DNA of 19,728 bases, from positions 1 to 19,728 of the forward strand of contig JAIQCW010000123.1 of NCBI GenBank assembly GCA_020283715.1. Reading direction: 5' to 3'. This DNA is from Cytauxzoon felis (lineage: Eukaryota > Apicomplexa > Aconoidasida > Piroplasmida > Theileriidae). Every line of letters starts with the position of its first letter. The first letter of the stretch is position 1. Below are positions 1-8,847 of the stretch, in pieces. Under the pieces are notes generated by a model. That model was not told the DNA's origin, searched no databases, and saw only the letters and a program-made list of their open reading frames with translations. The position numbers were made by a program, and so were the translations under genes.

Positions 1-1591
1 GTAAAAGTGTGGATTTATGGGTAGACATTACTGTGTTATAAGAGGTATTTGAACCGAGTGGATAGTTCAAACCGTCCGATAATACTAATTGTGTTCCAAT
101 AATGAGATTAGGATTCTTAATACCCTGGGATAAAGAAGTATCCATTTGAGAAAGATGTTTATAAAGTGTTGATAACTTTATAAATAGATAATTTAATTTA
201 CCGTCAAGTACAGTCCAATCTGAAAATTCATCTATATTTAATAAATAATAATTTCCTGGTGATAAATTTAGAGAAATGCTTGAACTGGAATTAAGTGAAT
301 TTCCAGCTGGAAATTCACTATCACAAGGTGAAATCTCTAAAGCTGAAGAAACTGGTTCAAGTTTCTTCAGAGGATAATCCATAGAACCAGATGAGGAAAT
401 GAATAAACTCTTTAACTTTGAACAACCATACCTATACATGGTTTTAACTCTAGGAGCAATAGACGTTGGTAATTTTGAGATAAATGAATCAGGTCCATTC
501 GATCTATTAACATCAATAGTACGATACATACTACTTATTAACGCCGGAATATGGATTAATCTCTCTTTAAAATATTGTATATTGAAATTCTTAACATCTT
601 TAATCGCATGAATAATGTATGGAATCGAAAGTAAAGCTATAAAGAAACATAATCTCTGAAAAAAAGAAGATGAATGATATGATTTTAAAGATGAAGAAAA
701 ATATGGAACTAAATTAATAGTGATTGGATTAAGGACTGAAATAAAACCAATCCAATAAATGTTGTATAAATGATAATGAAGCCTTTGATGTTTACTAAAC
801 ATATTCGAGAAAATTGGGAAAGGATAAAAAATATCATCGTCATCAGAGTTTGCGAATAAATATAATAAAGAACATGACGTGAGTGAAGATATAAAGAAAA
901 AAATGAAACAATAAGTACTTAAATCAATTCTTATAGTCCTATATTCAAGACTAGGAAATATTGTTGTGAATCTTTTTAATAATAAATAAGAGAGTAAAGG
1001 TCCTCCTAAATAATAACCTGCTATAAAAGAAGCTATTCTACTTTTAATGGATTTAATTCCATAACTCTTATTAAATAATAAGAATATGGCATTCGTTTGA
1101 AATGCATGGGTTGCAATAGATATAGCAGCAATAATACGTAACATTGATATACCATATGTGACCAGATGTGTATTAATGGTAAATATAGATGAAAAAAGGA
1201 AAAATGAGGATAAAACCCATGACCATAAAATACATAAGTATCTAGAAATTGGACCTATCAGCAAACATCCAAGTGTAGTTAATATTCCCACAAAAGAAAT
1301 TAATTGTCTTGTATAATAATGGGCATCATCAATAAATAATCTTTGATCACCATAAATAGTATTTAAACTAATCTGATCCATGTCACTGAACATGAATACC
1401 AGAACACAAGATAAACCAACCAGAAAGTATATTGCACATCCTGTGATTGATTTATCAATCCATAACAAAAAATACCAATAACTGTATTTTATATCAGAGT
1501 CGTTATAAAATGTGTTAAACTCATTATTATCAGGATAAGATTGAACCCTTCCGTATTTATCGGAATTTTTATAGAATTCATCTAAAACCAT
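1..1591 (-). CDS. Multi-pass membrane protein, possibly MFS-like transporter (3' end off window)
   Basis: An uninterrupted minus-strand frame runs from ATG at 1591 to the left edge, giving about 530 visible residues without a stop. The start is the first in-frame ATG after a stop (TGA, 1597-1595). After a hydrophilic N-terminus of about 45 residues there are roughly eight hydrophobic stretches, near residues 50-67, 95-112, 117-138, 146-172, 187-205, 226-248, 277-297 and 310-330. A hydrophilic, Ser/Asn-rich tail of 200 residues or more follows. The helix density and the loop pattern between helices 2 and 3 resemble major-facilitator or other polytopic carriers, but I see no diagnostic signature and assign no substrate. 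The visible part looks like half a 12-helix carrier followed by a long loop or tail. The missing 3' end may hold more helices. The frame is intact and shows no intron. Confidence 0.75.
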   Translation of the reverse strand, partial: MVLDEFYKNSDKYGRVQSYPDNNEFNTFYNDSDIKYSYWYFLLWIDKSITGCAIYFLVGLSCVLVFMFSDMDQISLNTIYGDQRLFIDDAHYYTRQLISFVGILTTLGCLLIGPISRYLCILWSWVLSSFFLFSSIFTINTHLVTYGISMLRIIAAISIATHAFQTNAIFLLFNKSYGIKSIKSRIASFIAGYYLGGPLLSYLLLKRFTTIFPSLEYRTIRIDLSTYCFIFFFISSLTSCSLLYLFANSDDDDIFYPFPIFSNMFSKHQRLHYHLYNIYWIGFISVLNPITINLVPYFSSSLKSYHSSSFFQRLCFFIALLSIPYIIHAIKDVKNFNIQYFKERLIHIPALISSMYRTIDVNRSNGPDSFISKLPTSIAPRVKTMYRYGCSKLKSLFISSSGSMDYPLKKLEPVSSALEISPCDSEFPAGNSLNSSSSISLNLSPGNYYLLNIDEFSDWTVLDGKLNYLFIKLSTLYKHLSQMDTSLSQGIKNPNLIIGTQLVLSDGLNYPLGSNTSYNTVMSTHKSTLL

Positions 1592-2253
1592 CTTTCATAT
1601 ATTCTCATTAAAACTGTTTAAAATTATATGCGATAATTGCAAATTAATGCAAAAAATTGATTTACTGCATTTTTTTAAAATAGTACTAAGGTTTTCATAC
1701 ATATATACTACATTAATTTAAGACATTCTTGATGTTGTTTATAAAAATGATATCATCTCATAAAATTTGACAAAAATAAACTTATAATCACAAATAATAA
1801 AAATATATACAAAATGTTTTACATACGAATATATATATATACATAAGATATGTCGTTGATGAGGGTACTTCACACATTTATCGTATTCTGGTAACTTGCC
1901 CCATATTGATGTTGTAACTATAGCGTTATCTACTCCTGTGGGAGCTTAGACAACAATGTTGATGATACACCTATTAATATATATGTGATATTTAGTGAGG
2001 CAGATCTTAATGTGATCTAAAATATGATGGAGTGCATACACATCTGTCAATGTCATGAATTGACGCTCAATATTTGCTCGTATACTTATATATAACCCAA
2101 TTATATACACATCTGGTAAAAAACATCATAAATGTCATCTGTGTATGCTATTTATAAGATATTGTCACTGTTCTAATTGTATAATTATATATAATCTTAG
2201 ATAAATATGTATTTGTAAGATGTTGAAGATTATTAAAAGTTTTTCGATATACT
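1592..2253. other. AT-rich spacer with short hairpins
   Basis: This 662-base stretch separates the 3' end of the MMTAG2-like gene from the start of the membrane-protein gene, both on the minus strand. It should hold the terminator or 3' UTR of the first and the promoter of the second. I see no convincing ORF. The part at about 1850-2110 is less AT-rich and contains small inverted repeats: CTCC/GGAG framed by TCTA/TAGA at 1931-1952, AGATC/GATCT at 2003-2019, and GTCAAT/ATTGAC at 2047-2065. An (AT)n tract lies near 1831-1842. I recognise no known RNA family here. Confidence 0.5.
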
Positions 2254-3008
2254 TCAGTTGCTTCTAGATTTTCTATCATATCTATGTCTTGATGACTCCC
2301 TGTACCTTGACCTGGATCGTCTATCTCTTGATGTTGAACGTTTTCTGCGTGATCTATGGTATCTAGATGGTCTTTCCCTTGAATTTCGTGTATATCTTGA
2401 TCTTTTAACAGATGAATTGTCCCTTTTTTTATGAGAATCAATGTCTCTGTGTGATTCTGATACAATTTCTGTATTCATTTGTTGCGATGGTATATCCATG
2501 AGTAATTTCTTCAACTCGTTGACATCTTTTGGTCTCGTTTTCAATAGCATTAGCCTCTTCGGTTTTGCTCCTCTGTATAATATAATGAATATATGTGAAA
2601 GTGTTATATTATTGCGGATATGGATCCTATTAACATATCCTTTGGAATATTATTAACGCGTAGGTTGTATATGTTCAGTGTATGTGAAACTTACAGCATT
2701 TCCTGCATTATTTCATCCTCATACATCTTAGTGAGTTTAATTTCATCTGGTTCTTCGATGTATTTGTTTTCATCTTCCTTCTTAAGATACCAATCATGTT
2801 TGTAGTAATAATTCTTACGTTTGATTACACCAAGCTTAATGGATCCACCTGGATTATATAAACATTATTTTATATATTTAATTTATAAAATCTCACCTAG
2901 ATAATGTTCTAAATCTTTAGCGTCATGAGTTCTGAGATCATCCCATTTGAATTGCTCTCTACCGCCTCTAGTACCTTCTCTGGGTGGACTTAATTTTATA
3001 TCTATCAT
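2254..3008 (-). CDS. MMTAG2-like (MMtag domain) nuclear protein with RS-rich tail; one-base frameshift
   Basis: This is a three-exon minus-strand gene. Exon 1 is 3008-2897 and exon 2 is 2849-2695. Exon 3 is 2572-2254. Introns are 47 and 122 nt and have GT-AG ends. Exon 1 carries the MMtag hallmark: a GTRGGREQFKWDD stretch, then HYLG across the splice. It matches the N-terminus of the eukaryotic MMTAG2 (C1orf35) family (RGG..QF.WEDV....YLG). Exon 2 gives a KHDWYLKK segment and an acidic helix ending in MLGAKPKR across the second splice, again like the family's WYAK and ALG.K blocks. The C-terminus (about residues 120-194) is dense in Arg-Ser and Arg-Tyr pairs, as in splicing-associated proteins. 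Within exon 2 the frame breaks at the four-T run 2820-2823 (A4 on the coding strand). One base fewer restores the conserved frame, otherwise TAA follows. Its molecular role is poorly known; nuclear RNA-related function is inferred. Confidence 0.7.
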
Positions 3009-3272
3009 TGAATTATATAATTTAAATTGATATTACACGAAAATTTTCATTGTACGTGATTTAATACTCTCCAATGCTGATAATGTATATCATATGATGC
3101 ACGAGTCAGGTAAATATATTGAAATAGCATAACTCGTACATTTTAAAATTATGAATATATATATACTAAACTATGATGCTAAAGATGTACTGACGAATTT
3201 GTGGGAAAGGATTCTTCCACTGAATGTTGTTCATTAGATTCCTTGATCATGCATAAATATGATCGTATAATA
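3009..3272. promoter_or_regulatory. Spacer between Sec13-like gene and MMTAG2-like gene
   Basis: This AT-rich interval of 264 bases lies between two minus-strand genes. It must contain the 3' end of the Sec13-like transcript and the promoter and 5' UTR of the MMTAG2-like gene. No specific motif stands out. Confidence 0.3.
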
Positions 3273-4148
3273 TTAAGCTGGCTGATATAACCCTTTGCTA
3301 TTTTTGGTATAAACAATGTTGGAATTATTTTCTGTGACAATGATGCGATTGTTACTGATGGTGAATGCTGAGATACTCTTTGAGTTATGCGTTTGTTTAT
3401 GTGTCCATAGATTGTTATTATCTTTGGAGTAGATAGTAATGAATGAATCATTAGCAAGAATTAATTCATTATCTTTACTCCATTGTATAGAATGGAAATG
3501 AATTAATGAATTTCCATCATGTTCTATTGGGATTTTTTGTAATAATTCGAATTTATTATTGTTATCCAATTGCCAAATATTAATGAATCCATCGATACCA
3601 GATGATGCTAATAAGTTACCGTTGAATGAAATAAGATTTACGCCACCGACATGTGCTTGAAAATCATGTACATCATAATTGGTTTGTGAGAATACTACAG
3701 ATATGTGTCCATTTAATGATCCTAATGCTACTAAAAATTCGCCATTTGAACTTGTACCAACATCCATACAACTTATAGCCTTAATTATATTATTGTTATC
3801 ATAAAATGATAACCAACTCTCGCCTTTATTTGTATTTTGAGATTTATAATATACCAATGTATTGTCACTTAATACTACAATTAATATCTTACCAAAATTT
3901 GGTGGAGCCCATGATAAAAATAATGGTTCTGCCTTCATAACAATATTCGTAACATAAGTCAAGTTACATGCACCAGGTACAGTCGAATCCTTCACCAATA
4001 TAACTACTTCGTTCAGACCTTGAGATTTACAAGCTACAGCCACATACTTTGTATAATAATCATACTTCAAATCATTAACCTGTACAGTCTTACCCAAAAT
4101 TTGACTCAAATTCAATGATAAATCCGGACTTAATTCCACCATTTTCAT
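3273..4148 (-). CDS. SEC13: Sec13-like WD40 beta-propeller protein (COPII coat / nuclear pore)
   Basis: This single-exon gene encodes about 291 residues, close to the usual 290-320 of Sec13. The frame stays open to 4247, but the start at 4148 (or the ATG at 4142, two codons later) fits the family's N-terminus. Sec13-like blocks appear in order: a DYY motif in the first blade (compare HDAQ.DYYG), a SWAPPNFGKIL blade-2 strand (compare AWAHP.YGNIL), an ALGSLNGHISVV segment (compare ACGSSDGAISLL), then F.AH.GGVN, and an ASSGIDGFINIW blade with the WD-like end IW. Known Sec13 pairs with Sec31 in the COPII vesicle coat at ER exit sites and with the Y-complex in nuclear pores. The protein is strongly divergent and its last blade lacks a clear WD ending. 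Seh1 is the alternative, but the blade-3 and blade-4 motifs favour Sec13. Confidence 0.75.
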   Translation of the reverse strand: MKMVELSPDLSLNLSQILGKTVQVNDLKYDYYTKYVAVACKSQGLNEVVILVKDSTVPGACNLTYVTNIVMKAEPLFLSWAPPNFGKILIVVLSDNTLVYYKSQNTNKGESWLSFYDNNNIIKAISCMDVGTSSNGEFLVALGSLNGHISVVFSQTNYDVHDFQAHVGGVNLISFNGNLLASSGIDGFINIWQLDNNNKFELLQKIPIEHDGNSLIHFHSIQWSKDNELILANDSFITIYSKDNNNLWTHKQTHNSKSISAFTISNNRIIVTENNSNIVYTKNSKGLYQPA

Positions 4149-4379
4149 AGAAAAATATATTGTTTGTTGATATATAATGTTATACAGTTTATATAGATTT
4201 AAAATATTACTACCATAGTGGGTACCCTTTAGACATTGGTCATACATATAGTAGGGAGTGTTGATGAAAAGGGCGTGAAATATTATTCTTTAATAAAATG
4301 TGTTAAAATATTATTTAATATTTAAATTGTTATTCTACACACGTTTAACTTGAAGTTATAGAAAAACTGGAAATATGAG
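4149..4379. promoter_or_regulatory. Divergent promoter region, Sec13-like (-) and membrane protein (+)
   Basis: The start codons of two divergently transcribed genes lie only 231 bp apart, so both core promoters and 5' UTRs must fit in this AT-rich interval. No specific factor site was recognised. Confidence 0.45.
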
Positions 4380-5412
4380 ATGCTAACATCGCCACCAGGT
4401 ACACATCAACTAATTCTTATATATATGTTATAACTCTAACATATTTATAGGACTTAAACAGCGCGAGAGGCATTCGAAACAATTAGATGAAGCCGGACGA
4501 ATATTTGGATCATTATATAAAAGGTCTAAATCTATAATCGATATTGATGTGGTCCAGAAACAGGCCGAAGATTTTCTATTGAAATCATTCGAGAGTAATA
4601 TAAAAGCTAAGAATAAAGCAGAAGAATTAAAAAAGAAGGTTGAGGTAGATCCGTTAAATGATAAAATTGAAACATCACCATCAATTAAGAAATCTCCTAC
4701 AGTAATGAGACAAGGTTTGGATGAGTGTGTAGTAGAAAATAGTGTGGTTGATTGTGTTAAATTGGAAGCTGTACCGTATACAACATCTGATACTTGTGTA
4801 AATATAGATTTACCAGATGATAATAAGAGTATAAATTTTGTATTGGATCATGATAGTCATTTGTTGAATGGTAAATTATCTAGAAAATCTACAAGTTTTC
4901 CTAGGGACGGATCTGCATTTTATAAGGCAACTATATTTTGTATAGCTGTTCAATTATTTGCTACATTGTTATTAATCGCTATATTTTATTTTATTGTACA
5001 TTATGATGGTTATAAAAATTTTAAAAGTATAACAACTTTATTTCCATTTTCTATATTTGTTTTATTGTATGGATGTATATTTTCTTTATATAGTAATAAA
5101 TTGAGAGGTAATTTTTTAGTATATTCAAGTGATATTAGTGTAAATGTATTGAGGAAAAGAGTTGTAAGGCAAGAATCTTATAGTTATTTATATAAACTTA
5201 AAGTTATTGGGGAAAGATTTCTTGTATTAGTATGTGTTTTAATTTCATGTCTACCATGTAATTTTGAGCTTGAATTTTCTTCTTATACGTTTTATGAGTA
5301 TTCTTATTTAATTTCAATCGTTAATCTCTTTGTATTCCATTATATCTATACATATATGTACTTTTGTATCTTCTTTAATAAAGCTATAAAAAGGTCATTA
5401 AAATATGTATAA
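4380..5412 (+). CDS. Four-helix membrane protein of unknown function
   Basis: This is a two-exon gene. Exon 1 is only 19 nt (4380-4398), intron 1 is 4399-4450 (52 nt, GT-AG), and exon 2 is 4451-5412. The splice joins CCA-G to GA-CTT and keeps one frame from ATG to the TAA at 5410-5412, giving about 326 residues. The first 190 or so are hydrophilic, with a Lys/Glu-rich probable helix (about residues 45-85) and acidic stretches. The C-terminal part has four hydrophobic segments, near residues 195-220, 232-250, 268-290 and 298-320, with Arg/Lys clusters between them and a basic end. There is no N-terminal signal peptide, so the long N-terminal part is probably cytosolic. I do not recognise the family. 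The short first exon is supported by frame and splice consensus only. The gene ends within 4 to 8 bases of the next gene's start. Confidence 0.7.
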
Positions 5413-6160
5413 TAAAATGATAATAACCACTAATGGAAGATATTTTTCGGTGATACGAAATTTATTCAATAAAAATATGCTACAATCGAATTTATTTTCA
5501 TTAATTTTGTATCGGAATATATATCATACTTCCAAAGAGAGTGTTAAATATATGTTAAATATAAATGATATCAAGATCTATTGTTTAAAAGAATCATCGA
5601 TAAGAATCAATCAAGGAATTAACATGAACTCGAAATTTTACCACGGCTCTGGGCCTATTGTACAATATTCAATTAAGGGTACTTCTTCGAAGATCATATC
5701 ATCTCTTTGCCTTGCAGAGAGGTCTCCACTTGAGGTCCAATCTAACTATCTTCCACTCGCCGTGGTGGCTTCTTCCAATTACCTATCCCTGAGGGGTAAA
5801 GCCACTCCCGGAGATCGTGGCGGAAGTATTGATGTAACCTCAAGTGGATTACCCGCAGCTGATCTCGGGGAAGCGGAGGGGGAAGTAAATAAAGGAGCTT
5901 CATGCAATGGATGTAACATGTTTTCCATGGAAGATCTGAATTATAATTTTTCAAATAAGCTAAGATGTGGGTATACATATTTAGAAGCATGTACACAATC
6001 AATTCAATTATTATTTATGAATTCGCGTATAATTTACCCTATGGGTATATTACCTACACCTATGGAGTGTAGACGTAGAGTATACAAGGCATATAAAAGG
6101 CGTGTATTGGGATTAGCGTCGACTAAATCTCGTAGAAAACATGCACAAGGGAATAGATAA
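5405..6160 (+). CDS. Mitochondrial-type protein, weakly bS21 ribosomal-protein-like, with a repeat element in its reading frame
   Basis: The open frame encodes 251 residues from 5405 or 247 from the next ATG at 5417. The 5405 start overlaps the preceding gene by 8 bases, while 5417 starts 4 bases after it. The N-terminus (about residues 10-55) is rich in Arg, Asn and Tyr, lacks acidic residues and ends in an RNIYHTS motif typical of a mitochondrial presequence cleavage zone. The C-terminal 65 residues have a helix followed by very basic sequence (RRRVYKAYKRR, KSRRKHAQG). This resembles mitochondrial or bacterial bS21 small-subunit proteins, but I put the homology as weak. Residues of about 103-169 are encoded by repeat copy A (5712-5910) and are Gly/Ala/Ser-rich, unlike the rest. 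The element may be translated or may sit in an unrecognised intron: GT at about 5680 and a TTTAG near 5983 are possible ends. Confidence 0.6.
   Translation: MYNKMIITTNGRYFSVIRNLFNKNMLQSNLFSLILYRNIYHTSKESVKYMLNINDIKIYCLKESSIRINQGINMNSKFYHGSGPIVQYSIKGTSSKIISSLCLAERSPLEVQSNYLPLAVVASSNYLSLRGKATPGDRGGSIDVTSSGLPAADLGEAEGEVNKGASCNGCNMFSMEDLNYNFSNKLRCGYTYLEACTQSIQLLFMNSRIIYPMGILPTPMECRRRVYKAYKRRVLGLASTKSRRKHAQGNR
5712..5910 (+). repeat. Foldback, MITE-like repeat, copy A
   Basis: This is a GC-richer block that matches copy B (7109-7314) in the same orientation. The two share TTGCA..AGAG, then CCACTTGAGGTCC (CCACTGGAGGTCC in B), a TTACCTATC block, GCCACTCCC.GAGATCGTGGC with one difference, a 32-base identical stretch (5835-5866 against 7211-7242) and GGGGGAAGTAAATA. 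Internal inverted repeats include CCACTTGAGG (from about 5726) against CCTCAAGTGG (5838-5847), GCCAC/GTGGC, and CCCGGAGATC against GATCTCGGGG. The 5' arm keeps a spacer seen only in the 3' arm of B, so A and B descend from a common longer inverted-repeat element. The 3' outer arm seems to be missing. The copy lies inside an open reading frame. Confidence 0.75.
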
Positions 6161-6164
6161 TAAA

Positions 6165-8206
6165 TTAATTTTTTAATTGTTCTAGATTATTAGTTTTATT
6201 ACCTGCGTATTTAAATAGACGCCACAGACCTCCGTAATTAATGATATAATTGACAGTATCATAGTATTCTTCAGGTACAGTGACCGATAAATCTGCATGA
6301 CCACCCTTCTTAAACACATATAAGTTTAAGTCTGATAAATCAAAACGATTCAGTTCATCATATAACATATTAGACGATGCTATATCATCTTCCAAACCCT
6401 GTAGTATGTGTACTACACTACCAATATTACTATTTGATAAATATAAACCCAATGATAAACGGTCTGAATGACCACCAAACCTACAAAAGATAATAATTCA
6501 GTACAAATTGAGAAATAACAGTCTAAATAATGAATTACATCACAATCCCCAGGAGTGGAAGAGAAGATGTAATCTTCGATAAAAGTATGTATATATACAG
6601 GTAATCAAAGTCAACATTGTGTATTAAACATACTGTGAATCAAGTGAAGAGATAATATGCTGTGCGAACCAATTGATTGATTCAGGGAATGATTGTGTGA
6701 GATATGATTTGACATTGGCAATGGGTGATTCAAGTATAACAGAATTGATATTAATATTTTTTAGTGTATCGGATTGAGTATTAGAAATGAATTTACAACA
6801 TTGTGTTCTTGCGTGTGAATCACATAGAATACCATTTTTACCTTAAGGTAACAATCATAAAATACCAGGGCGCTTAAGCCACTTATAGATTGTGCATACA
6901 ATTTGAAATCTGTAACACCAAATTCCTTGTTCATATATTCTATGGAATCATAAATATCCATAACACCTTTCAACCCTATATTACTTTCATATGATCTACC
7001 AACATGATCACGTAAATCAAGAATCAATATATGCGAATTTTTCAATACACCCAACTATAATATAATTATAATATATACATTAGTTCCACCTATGGCCATT
7101 TAATTCCATTGCATAGAGTTTCTCCACTGGAGGTCCTGCCGTCAGCTTCTCTATTTACCTATCTCTAAAGAGCAGAGCCACTCCCAGAGATCGTGGCTAG
7201 GTTGAGTAGATAACCTCAAGTGGATTACCCGCAGCTGATCTCTGGAAGTTTGAGGGGGAAGTAAATAGAGAAGCTGACGGCAGGATGAGGAGAGGTGGAT
7301 TGGACCTCGGGTGGAATGATGGTATCAGCGTACTTTGTTAATAATGTTGGCAAATGGTAGACATGATTGCATGTTTCCAAACCATCCATGAAGTAATACA
7401 AAAGTTGATTTAACGTTTTCATTAGTTGATTTTATGAGCCAACACCTTTTGGGTACTTTAGCGCCGAAATTGGATGGGACATCAACCTGGATATAATAAG
7501 ATTTTAATTCCATTAATTACCTCCAAGTATTCCATATTGAAATCATTTGGGTTGGCATCTTTAGGCATTTTTAAATTACTAAATTGAATGAATACATGAA
7601 AGCAAATTATAATGGTATTCATACCTGATAACATAGCTGTCATTTAGGTCGGTGTTCAATAGATTTCCAACACCCATTCCAAGAGGGTTTATAATATAAA
7701 ATCTTAAAAACTGTTGAACCAATTTATGCTTTACATATTGTAGAACATGGTCGGTTATCCTTGCTAATACACCCTTTATTATGTCTTCACTTTGCTTTAA
7801 TTCGTTTATGATCTATATGAATATAAAGGTTATAATTGTTTTAAGGAGCATAATATATTACAATGTTTAAATACATTACACTTACCTTATCTTTGACTAC
7901 ATCGATTTCTATGTCTTTTTTCGTATCTTCTGAATCTTCAGTACTGACAAATGGCGAGAGGAGCGCATAATCGTATTTAGACATATGATTATGTGTCTAT
8001 AGTAGTATAATTGTAAGAAAACGCAAAGTTATCGATAGAATTACCATTGAATGTTGAAATCTAGAACCACATTGCGATTTCGATTTAATTGATGAATTAA
8101 ATTTGTATCCATCCTTGGAATAATTATGCGTACCAATAGAACGTATAAAAGTATTGTAAAAGAATTGTACAATGAAAAGCAATTTTAATGGACAAAACAG
8201 ATTCAT
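6165..8206 (-). CDS. Alpha/beta hydrolase with signal/transit-like leader; eight exons, one apparent frameshift
   Basis: Exons on the minus strand are 8206-8045, 7996-7886, 7812-7625, 7578-7521, 7486-7334, 7054-6842, 6807-6634 and 6480-6165. All introns are GT-AG, and their phases agree except in exon 7, which has one base too many (in or near 6801-6807). The protein is about 457 residues. Exon 1 encodes a hydrophobic signal-like N-terminus (residues 3-20), then an Asn/Lys/Ser-rich segment free of acidic residues apart from one Asp. This fits a bipartite apicoplast leader or a secretory signal. The hydrolase core shows an oxyanion-hole HGWFG (near 206), LDLRDHG-like strand [10 protein letters not shown], nucleophile elbow AQSISG (Ser near 280), an ILESPI strand in exon 7, a GLEDDI acid motif and GGHADL with the catalytic His in exon 8. 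All triad candidates are present. The substrate is unknown; a serine peptidase or lipase is equally possible. Confidence 0.75.
7109..7314 (+). repeat. Foldback, MITE-like repeat, copy B, inside a hydrolase intron
   Basis: This copy shows the structure best. A perfect 25-bp inverted repeat joins 7134-7158 to 7261-7285. An outer imperfect pair, CCACTGGAGGTCC (7124-7136) and GGACCTCGGGTGG (7302-7314), matches at 11 of 13 positions. An inner pair, CCCAGAGATC and GATCTCTGG, continues the stem. A 16-base spacer between outer and inner boxes occurs only in the 3' arm. The central part shares a 32-base identical block with copy A. The element lies within the 279-nt intron 7333-7055 of the hydrolase gene, in antisense to it. 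The remaining intron sequence is about 73 nt, a normal size here. No transposase ORF is present. No target-site duplication is obvious. Confidence 0.75.
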
Positions 8207-8798
8207 GTTAATACATTACGTAGATATACACATCTGGATTCATAATTTAAATTTGACAACTTAATAAAATACGGTATACTCGCAGTAAATATTCACATAT
8301 AAACTCCACAATTATGAGTAATTGATATATATTCTTAATGTTCTATAGTCTCTTTTTAATATTCCCAAACACTGTCTTTAGTACCAACCCACACCCCCAA
8401 TCTTGTCAGGCCATCGCCAAACATAACATGTCTAACTCATCATCGAACACGCTGATATATCAGCATTTTGCGTTAAAACATGAAGGAATCAAATGAAAAT
8501 ATGATCTCATTCCTATGATCCTAAATTTATGTTAACAACTTCCTATATGTTCGCCACCTGATGTCAAACGGAAATAAAAGTTAGATTCCACAGAGATTCT
8601 ACGATATTTAACATGAAATTATTATTATTTATAAATTTACATCTAATTATTATATAATATACGTATACATCTATTATTATGAACACTACGTCCTTAAACT
8701 ATTAAGGCATGTCGCTTGATCCTCTTCATAAAGGTGATATACCTAATTTTGGCATTGGAACTATTTAATTTTAATCTAGCATTTCATGTATATAAAAA

Positions 8799-8847
8799 AT
8801 GAAGGAACTTGCTTCCGCCTAGATTCCTAGGTACTCGTGTTCTTCAT
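8799..8847. other. Nested stem-loop in intergenic DNA
   Basis: ATGAAGGAAC (8799-8808) pairs with GTTCTTCAT (8839-8847), 9 bp with one bulged G. Inside, CCTAG (8818-8822) pairs with CTAGG (8827-8831) across a 4-nt loop. The two stems are separated by an asymmetric internal loop of 9 and 7 nt. It could be an RNA hairpin or a cruciform DNA site. Function is unknown. Confidence 0.35.

Noticed and set aside
1850..2110. Structured non-coding RNA in the spacer upstream of the membrane-protein gene
   Set aside because: There are several short stems, but they are of a size expected by chance in AT-rich DNA, and none of the snRNA, SRP, RNase P or U3 signature motifs that I tried to match is present.
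2148..2465. Minus-strand ORF of 105 codons overlapping the RS-rich exon
   Set aside because: It is the neighbouring frame of the RS-rich exon 3. It does not connect with the conserved MMTAG2 blocks by any plausible splice.
2441..2805. Plus-strand ORFs opposite the MMTAG2-like gene
   Set aside because: They are hydrophobic-looking antisense readings of RS-rich and acidic codons and cover mapped exons and an intron of the minus-strand gene.
2820..2845. A 16-nt intron in the MMTAG2-like exon 2
   Set aside because: GT-AG ends and phase would work, but 16 nt is less than half the shortest other intron here, and it would delete a segment that fits the family when one base is removed instead.
5712..7314. 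tRNA-derived SINE interpretation of the repeat
   Set aside because: I looked for polymerase III A and B boxes and a poly-A or T-rich tail in both copies and found no convincing match. The inverted-repeat layout fits a foldback element better.
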